Origin: Thalassobellus citreus
GTDB taxonomy: Bacteria; Bacteroidota; Bacteroidia; Flavobacteriales; Flavobacteriaceae
NCBI RefSeq assembly: GCF_044385915.1
Contig: NZ_JBISCC010000124.1
Span: forward strand, 186,001 to 250,000
Direction: 5' to 3'
Length of the DNA: 64,000 nt
Each line of letters begins with the position of its first letter. Position 1 is the first letter of the stretch. The notes beneath the pieces are model-generated. The model searched no databases and was not told the DNA's origin. It saw only the letters and a program-made list of their open reading frames with translations. Positions 60,138 to 64,000 of the stretch are shown piece by piece. A program made the position numbers and the translations under genes.

Positions 60138-60198
60138 AATGACAAGATGTTTATCGTTCGATTTGTATATTAATGAAAAGTGTGATTTATATATAATT

Positions 60199-60243
60199 AA
60201 AATGGATATCTAACAAAGTAATCACTTTTTAGATATCCATTTT
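60199..60243 (-). terminator. 20-bp hairpin between the SusCD unit and the PL1-CE8 gene
   Basis: AAAATGGATATCTAA (60199-60213) and TTAGATATCCATTTT (60229-60243) are perfect arms; inside them AAAGT and ACTTT pair as well around AATC with one bulged C, giving 20 pairs. Located 26 bases after the stop of the glycan-binding lipoprotein gene (minus strand) and followed by AATTAT. A partial terminator or RNA-processing site that lowers expression of downstream enzymes is likely. Confidence 0.75.
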
Positions 60244-60268
60244 AGTATATTCTAATTTATTAGTTTTT

Positions 60269-61957
60269 TTATTCTTCTACTCTCCATCTAGGATCTCCGT
60301 AATAAAATCTTCCAGAGAAGCTAGCGTCTTTAAAGTTGAAATCGTTGTTTTCTGCATCAACCCATAAGTCTGCTTGCGAAACATTTGCATTTCCAACTAT
60401 AACACCAGGGATAGGATCTTTAGGTTCTCCTGTAACGGCGTCTGCATACCAATTAAAATCTGAAACAGTAAAAGTATTTGATACACTGATAAGTGTATTT
60501 TCAAGACCATCAAGACCTCTAATAGATGTTGTTCCATCTTCGGCTTTATCCCAGCCAAGACCTATAATTGTGTTCGTTATTGTTACACCATTTGTAATGT
60601 TATCTTGGTCTGTTTGTCTCCATCGTAACATTTGACGCCCTTTACTAGCCTCATTTATATTTGCAAGTGTACAATCTTCAATTATAAGTGATTCTGAATC
60701 ATTTCTAGAAGCTAAGAAGTATATCGTATGATTAAATGTGCTTTTAGTTAATTTAATGTTGTTTAAAAAGCTACCACTTTTATCTTGTGTAAATACTCCA
60801 TAAGAACCAATACTGTCTACAATTGAATTGTTAATAATGTAGTTGTTTAAAGTAACCCCATCTGTTTTAATTCTACCTACACCTCTAAAATTAGTGATAT
60901 AACAATTATCAAAGCTTAACTCATTAAGAGTTCCTGGGTTACTAGCATTTATTACATATTTCCCATTCCAATCGGTTCCTCTACATTCTAAATCAATAAA
61001 TCGTAAATGGTCTATGTTCGCATTAGGAGTTAAATCAAAGTTTCCAGCAAATAAAAGTCTAGCTTTTTGAGCTCCAAAACCATAGGCACTTCTAATAGTA
61101 ATAGATTTGTCAATATCTCCACTAGGACCATCATAGAAAACACCTCTTTTTACAAGAATAATATCTCCGTCTGCAGCTGTTGCAACAGCATTAATTACTG
61201 CAGCAGGATCTTCATTATCAGTTAAGTCAATAACACCTGGAGTTGTTGGGTCAAGATCTGGAGTTTTTGTTGTATAGTCAACCCATCCTCTAATTTCAGA
61301 ACCACTATATATGGCTATTTGATATTTTGTTTCAGGTTCTAAACCATAAACAAAAGATTCTCCTAATTCACGTTGTTCATCAGTAACTATTACTTCTTCA
61401 AGTAAAGGTGTTTCTAGTCTTAAGTCATTAGGAGCAAAAACTTTTACACTTGTAACAGGTTCACCAGAGCCTTCAGTTGCCCAAGAAACTCTTGCAGCAA
61501 CATCAGTTACATCATATCCTAATTTACTAGGAATGTTTAATATACTTGGGAAAACTTCGGTTTTTACATTACCTAAATCAGAAACTTTACTATCGTATTG
61601 AGCATCTGCTGCTTGAGCACTAGCTCTTACTTGATATCTTATATTCCAAAATAATTCTTCACCAGCATTATTTTTATCAATTCTAACATAACTAGTGTCA
61701 GATTTTATAGTGTAGTCAATTGTTTTAAAAGTATCTCTACTTACTTCTAATGTGTAACCAATGGCGTCTTTAAAACTACCCATATTGGCAATAATTGCAT
61801 TGCCTTCTACAAATAATTTTTCATTAAGTACCGGGCTAAACAAACGTGTTTTTTCAAATATTTGTTCGTCGTCATTATCGCAGGCGTTAAATAAAATAAC
61901 GCTTAAACACAAAAATAAAAGTGTTTTTATACTTGAAGTATGATTTATGTTTTTCAT
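60269..61957 (-). CDS. DUF4957/DUF5123 surface glycan-binding lipoprotein
   Basis: Start set at MKNINHTSSIKTLLFL (61957); the frame extends 17 codons upstream into the end of susD. Lipobox FNAC (near residue 25) followed by DNDDEQIF, a strongly acidic surface-export signature. The N-terminal part (about 30-240) has two fibronectin-like beta domains (YTLEVSRDTF, PETKYQIAIYSGSEI). The C-terminal part is a beta-helix: DUF4957 (DGDIILVKRGVFYDGP, RFIDLECRG) and DUF5123 (YGVFTQDKSGSFLNNIKLTK, RQMLRWRQTD). Such proteins occupy the SusE/F position in pectin loci and probably bind homogalacturonan. 563 residues. 13 bases after susD. Confidence 0.88.
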   Translation of the reverse strand: MKNINHTSSIKTLLFLCLSVILFNACDNDDEQIFEKTRLFSPVLNEKLFVEGNAIIANMGSFKDAIGYTLEVSRDTFKTIDYTIKSDTSYVRIDKNNAGEELFWNIRYQVRASAQAADAQYDSKVSDLGNVKTEVFPSILNIPSKLGYDVTDVAARVSWATEGSGEPVTSVKVFAPNDLRLETPLLEEVIVTDEQRELGESFVYGLEPETKYQIAIYSGSEIRGWVDYTTKTPDLDPTTPGVIDLTDNEDPAAVINAVATAADGDIILVKRGVFYDGPSGDIDKSITIRSAYGFGAQKARLLFAGNFDLTPNANIDHLRFIDLECRGTDWNGKYVINASNPGTLNELSFDNCYITNFRGVGRIKTDGVTLNNYIINNSIVDSIGSYGVFTQDKSGSFLNNIKLTKSTFNHTIYFLASRNDSESLIIEDCTLANINEASKGRQMLRWRQTDQDNITNGVTITNTIIGLGWDKAEDGTTSIRGLDGLENTLISVSNTFTVSDFNWYADAVTGEPKDPIPGVIVGNANVSQADLWVDAENNDFNFKDASFSGRFYYGDPRWRVEE

Positions 61958-61970
61958 CTGTTTTTTTATT

Positions 61971-63764
61971 TTATTGATTAAAGCCATAACCATCATTTTG
62001 TAAAGCACCTTGGCTTTCTATAATAACAGTATTAGGTATTGGGAAAATGTATCTTGCAACTCCTGGTTGTGGACCATCATAATAATTTTTCCAATCATTT
62101 AAAATCCATTCGTGATATGCACCGTCATCTAATAGTGCAGATGTAAAGTTAGCTTCATTCCATGTGTCATCTGGAGCAGCAAGTATTCTTGTGTCTGGGT
62201 TAGCAATAATAAAGTTACCACTATCATCTAATTTCCAATACATTTTAATTGGAGCTGTACCAGTATTAGCAATTGCGTCATCTGCTAATTGTTTTAAAGC
62301 TTCAACAGTTTCTTTCATCTTGTCAGAATAAATACCCCAACGAATTAATTCGTATTTACGTATCATTTCTCCACCGAACTCCCATGCACGTTCATCTACA
62401 ATAGCATCAAAGAATGCTTCTTTAGAAGAAGAAACACTTGCTATATAGGTGTCTACAGGAGTGTCAAAAGCTCTTTGGCGAACTCTTTTAAGTTTTTCTT
62501 GCGCATCAGCTGTAGGACCGTTTAGTTCGTTTTCAGCTTCAGCATACATTAAAAGGATATCTGAATAACGCATCATAGGCCAGTTAATACCTGTTCCTTT
62601 AGAAGATTCTTTTCCTAGAGGTGTTGGTGTAAAATGTCTACTCCATTTACCTTGAGAAATACCGTTGTTATCGATAAACTGAGGATTCCCTTCTGTGTTT
62701 ATTTCATATAGTCCACAAGTAACATCTCTTCTCTTATCTTCAGAGTCAAAAGATAAATAATAGGTTTCTGGCATATCCATATAGTTACCTCCACCACCAT
62801 ATTGGTGCGTTGCTCCTACTTCTTCTACGTCTATTCCTATATTCCAACCCACATCACCTTCACCTGAAGCGTAAGGAACTTCAAAAAGAATATCGCTATT
62901 GCTATAGTTTCCTACAATATATTTACATTGATTCATGAAAATTTGTCTAAAATCAGTAGGCAGTGTTCTGTCTTTTAAATCTATTAGTTTTTTAGTATAC
63001 GTTTTAGCTATTTCGTAGTATTCTAAATAATCACTATCTCTAACCATAGTTAGATTTGGTTTTAAATAATAACCACCTCTTTGTAACGCTAAACGGGCTA
63101 TCATACCTAAAGTATAATCGCGATTAATTTGTTCAATACCATAGTCAACCTCATCTGCCCAAAGCATGTTTGCTTCAACATTTATTAAAGCTTGAATTTC
63201 ATTAGAAAGAATTTCATTTCTATTTGTTTTAGATAAAAAGAAATTAGATTCTGGTGTTGTAGGTTCAGTAGGATAAGGAACATCTCCAAAATAATAAATT
63301 AGCATACTGTACCAATAGGCTCTCATTGTATGCGCTTCTCCTAATAACTGATTGTAAACAGCAGCATTTTCTCCTTCTAAATTCCCACTATTAATTATTC
63401 CAGAAATAGCATTATTACTATTATTAATAGCTTGGTAAGCAGAAGTCCACATTTTAATTAAATCTGTATTATTTGCAGTAGCATCTAAATTCCAAATTGG
63501 ACGTCTTCCTCCACTTTGACCTTCCCATCCATTTTGATGTTCAATATCTGTATTACCTGTAAAGTTATTAGAAAGCCTTGATCTAAATCCATCTCCATCT
63601 GAGAAAGACACATAAATAGCATTCACAGCTTTTCTAGCATCATCAATATTTGAGTAAATAGAGTTTCTATCTGTTGTTGATATTGATTCAGGTTGTAAAA
63701 AATCTTTACTACACGACACTATTAATGTCATGCTTATTATTCCTAATATATATTTTAATTTCAT
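61971..63764 (-). CDS. SusD/RagB-type surface glycan-binding lipoprotein (pectin locus)
   Basis: A 597-residue SusD homologue: signal peptide with lipobox IVSC (near residue 18) followed by SKDFLQPES, then GEAHTMRAYWYSMLIYYFGD, GMIARLALQRGGYYLKPN, SDILLMYAEAENELNGPT, VRQRAFDTPVDTY and AWEFGGEMIRKYELIRWGIY, closing with RYIFPIPNTVIIESQ and DGYGFNQ. It pairs with the SusC encoded 23 bases upstream. The paired enzymes indicate homogalacturonan oligomers as cargo (inference). It is clearly distinct from the SusD at 28145 in length and sequence. Confidence 0.95.
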   Translation of the reverse strand: MKLKYILGIISMTLIVSCSKDFLQPESISTTDRNSIYSNIDDARKAVNAIYVSFSDGDGFRSRLSNNFTGNTDIEHQNGWEGQSGGRRPIWNLDATANNTDLIKMWTSAYQAINNSNNAISGIINSGNLEGENAAVYNQLLGEAHTMRAYWYSMLIYYFGDVPYPTEPTTPESNFFLSKTNRNEILSNEIQALINVEANMLWADEVDYGIEQINRDYTLGMIARLALQRGGYYLKPNLTMVRDSDYLEYYEIAKTYTKKLIDLKDRTLPTDFRQIFMNQCKYIVGNYSNSDILFEVPYASGEGDVGWNIGIDVEEVGATHQYGGGGNYMDMPETYYLSFDSEDKRRDVTCGLYEINTEGNPQFIDNNGISQGKWSRHFTPTPLGKESSKGTGINWPMMRYSDILLMYAEAENELNGPTADAQEKLKRVRQRAFDTPVDTYIASVSSSKEAFFDAIVDERAWEFGGEMIRKYELIRWGIYSDKMKETVEALKQLADDAIANTGTAPIKMYWKLDDSGNFIIANPDTRILAAPDDTWNEANFTSALLDDGAYHEWILNDWKNYYDGPQPGVARYIFPIPNTVIIESQGALQNDGYGFNQ

Positions 63765-63787
63765 GTCAATTAATTTTATTGTTATAA

Positions 63788-64000
63788 TTAAAATGTTGCA
63801 TTTAACCCAAAAGTGAATGAACGAGATCTAGGATAAGCAGAAAAGTCTAAACCAGGAGTAAGTGCACTTTTTGCAGTACTTACTTCAGGATCAAAACCAG
63901 AATATTTTGTCCATATGTGTAAGTTTCTTCCAGAAGCATAAATTCTAAATTTAGATAAGCCTAATTTAGAGATTATATTTTCAGGTAAACTATAGCCTAG
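63788..64000 (-). CDS. C-terminal end of a SusC/RagA-type transporter (cut by window edge)
   Basis: The last 70 codons of a minus-strand gene that continues past 64000, ending at the stop codon 63788-63790. The translation includes LGYSLPENIISKLGLSKFRI, YASGRNLHIWTKYSGFDPE and SRSFTFGLNATF with a terminal Phe, exactly the barrel end of a SusC protein. It is 23 bases upstream of susD. This places a second SusCD pair at the right of the window as head of the minus-strand pectin locus. Confidence 0.93.
   Translation of the reverse strand, partial: LGYSLPENIISKLGLSKFRIYASGRNLHIWTKYSGFDPEVSTAKSALTPGLDFSAYPRSRSFTFGLNATF

Overview
The window is AT-rich DNA from a member of the Bacteroidota, almost certainly Flavobacteriaceae. 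It carries the gliding/type IX secretion genes gldK-gldL-gldM-gldN, SusC/SusD pairs, a hybrid two-component regulator, T9SS C-terminal sorting domains and promoters with the TAnnTTTG -7 box of this phylum. The species cannot be named from the sequence alone. A marine origin is plausible but not proven.

Positions 1-20,400 are core genome. On the minus strand are miaB, a sigma-54 activator without a receiver domain, an LptE-like lipoprotein and the start of a TPR-type protein. On the plus strand follow a surface LVIVD lipoprotein, two tandem paralogous membrane proteins, topA, an arginase-fold protein with eroded metal site, gldKLMN, an FAD oxidoreductase, an ABC-F ATPase, a secreted leucine-rich-repeat protein and the initiator tRNA-fMet. 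A DUF983 gene sits on the minus strand between the last groups. Short REP-like elements occur in several gaps. Between the tRNA and the next gene lie two decayed 3' ends of an ISL3-like transposase gene.

Positions 20,885-64,000 form a large pectin utilisation region made of two facing loci. The left, plus-strand locus begins with a hybrid two-component sensor/regulator, then SusC, SusD, a SusE/F-like lipoprotein, a T9SS-exported beta-sandwich protein, a GH53 endo-galactanase and a GH2 beta-galactosidase: a galactan side-chain system. It is followed by a giant T9SS-exported pectin methylesterase (CE8), a small secreted protein carrying one of its accessory modules, the galacturonate catabolic operon uxaC-exuT-uxaB-uxaA, and a PL10 pectate lyase lipoprotein. 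A bidirectional terminator at 49,555-49,593 separates it from the right, minus-strand locus: SusC (cut by the window edge), SusD, a DUF4957/DUF5123 glycan-binding lipoprotein, a PL1-CE8 fusion, GH28, DUF4861, GH105, GH43, a second GH28 and an alpha/beta-hydrolase esterase.

Together the genes describe demethylation and cleavage of homogalacturonan at the surface, import of oligomers by two SusCD pairs, periplasmic trimming to galacturonate (and galactose/arabinose), uptake by ExuT and conversion by UxaC, UxaB and UxaA to 2-keto-3-deoxygluconate. KdgK/KdgA and the enzymes for unsaturated uronates are not in the window. The most notable regulatory observation is a LacI-type palindrome (core AATCGATT) that directly abuts the -7 box of three pectin promoters (40,472; 41,632; 57,811 on the minus strand), indicating a repressor-controlled galacturonate regulon whose regulator is not encoded here.
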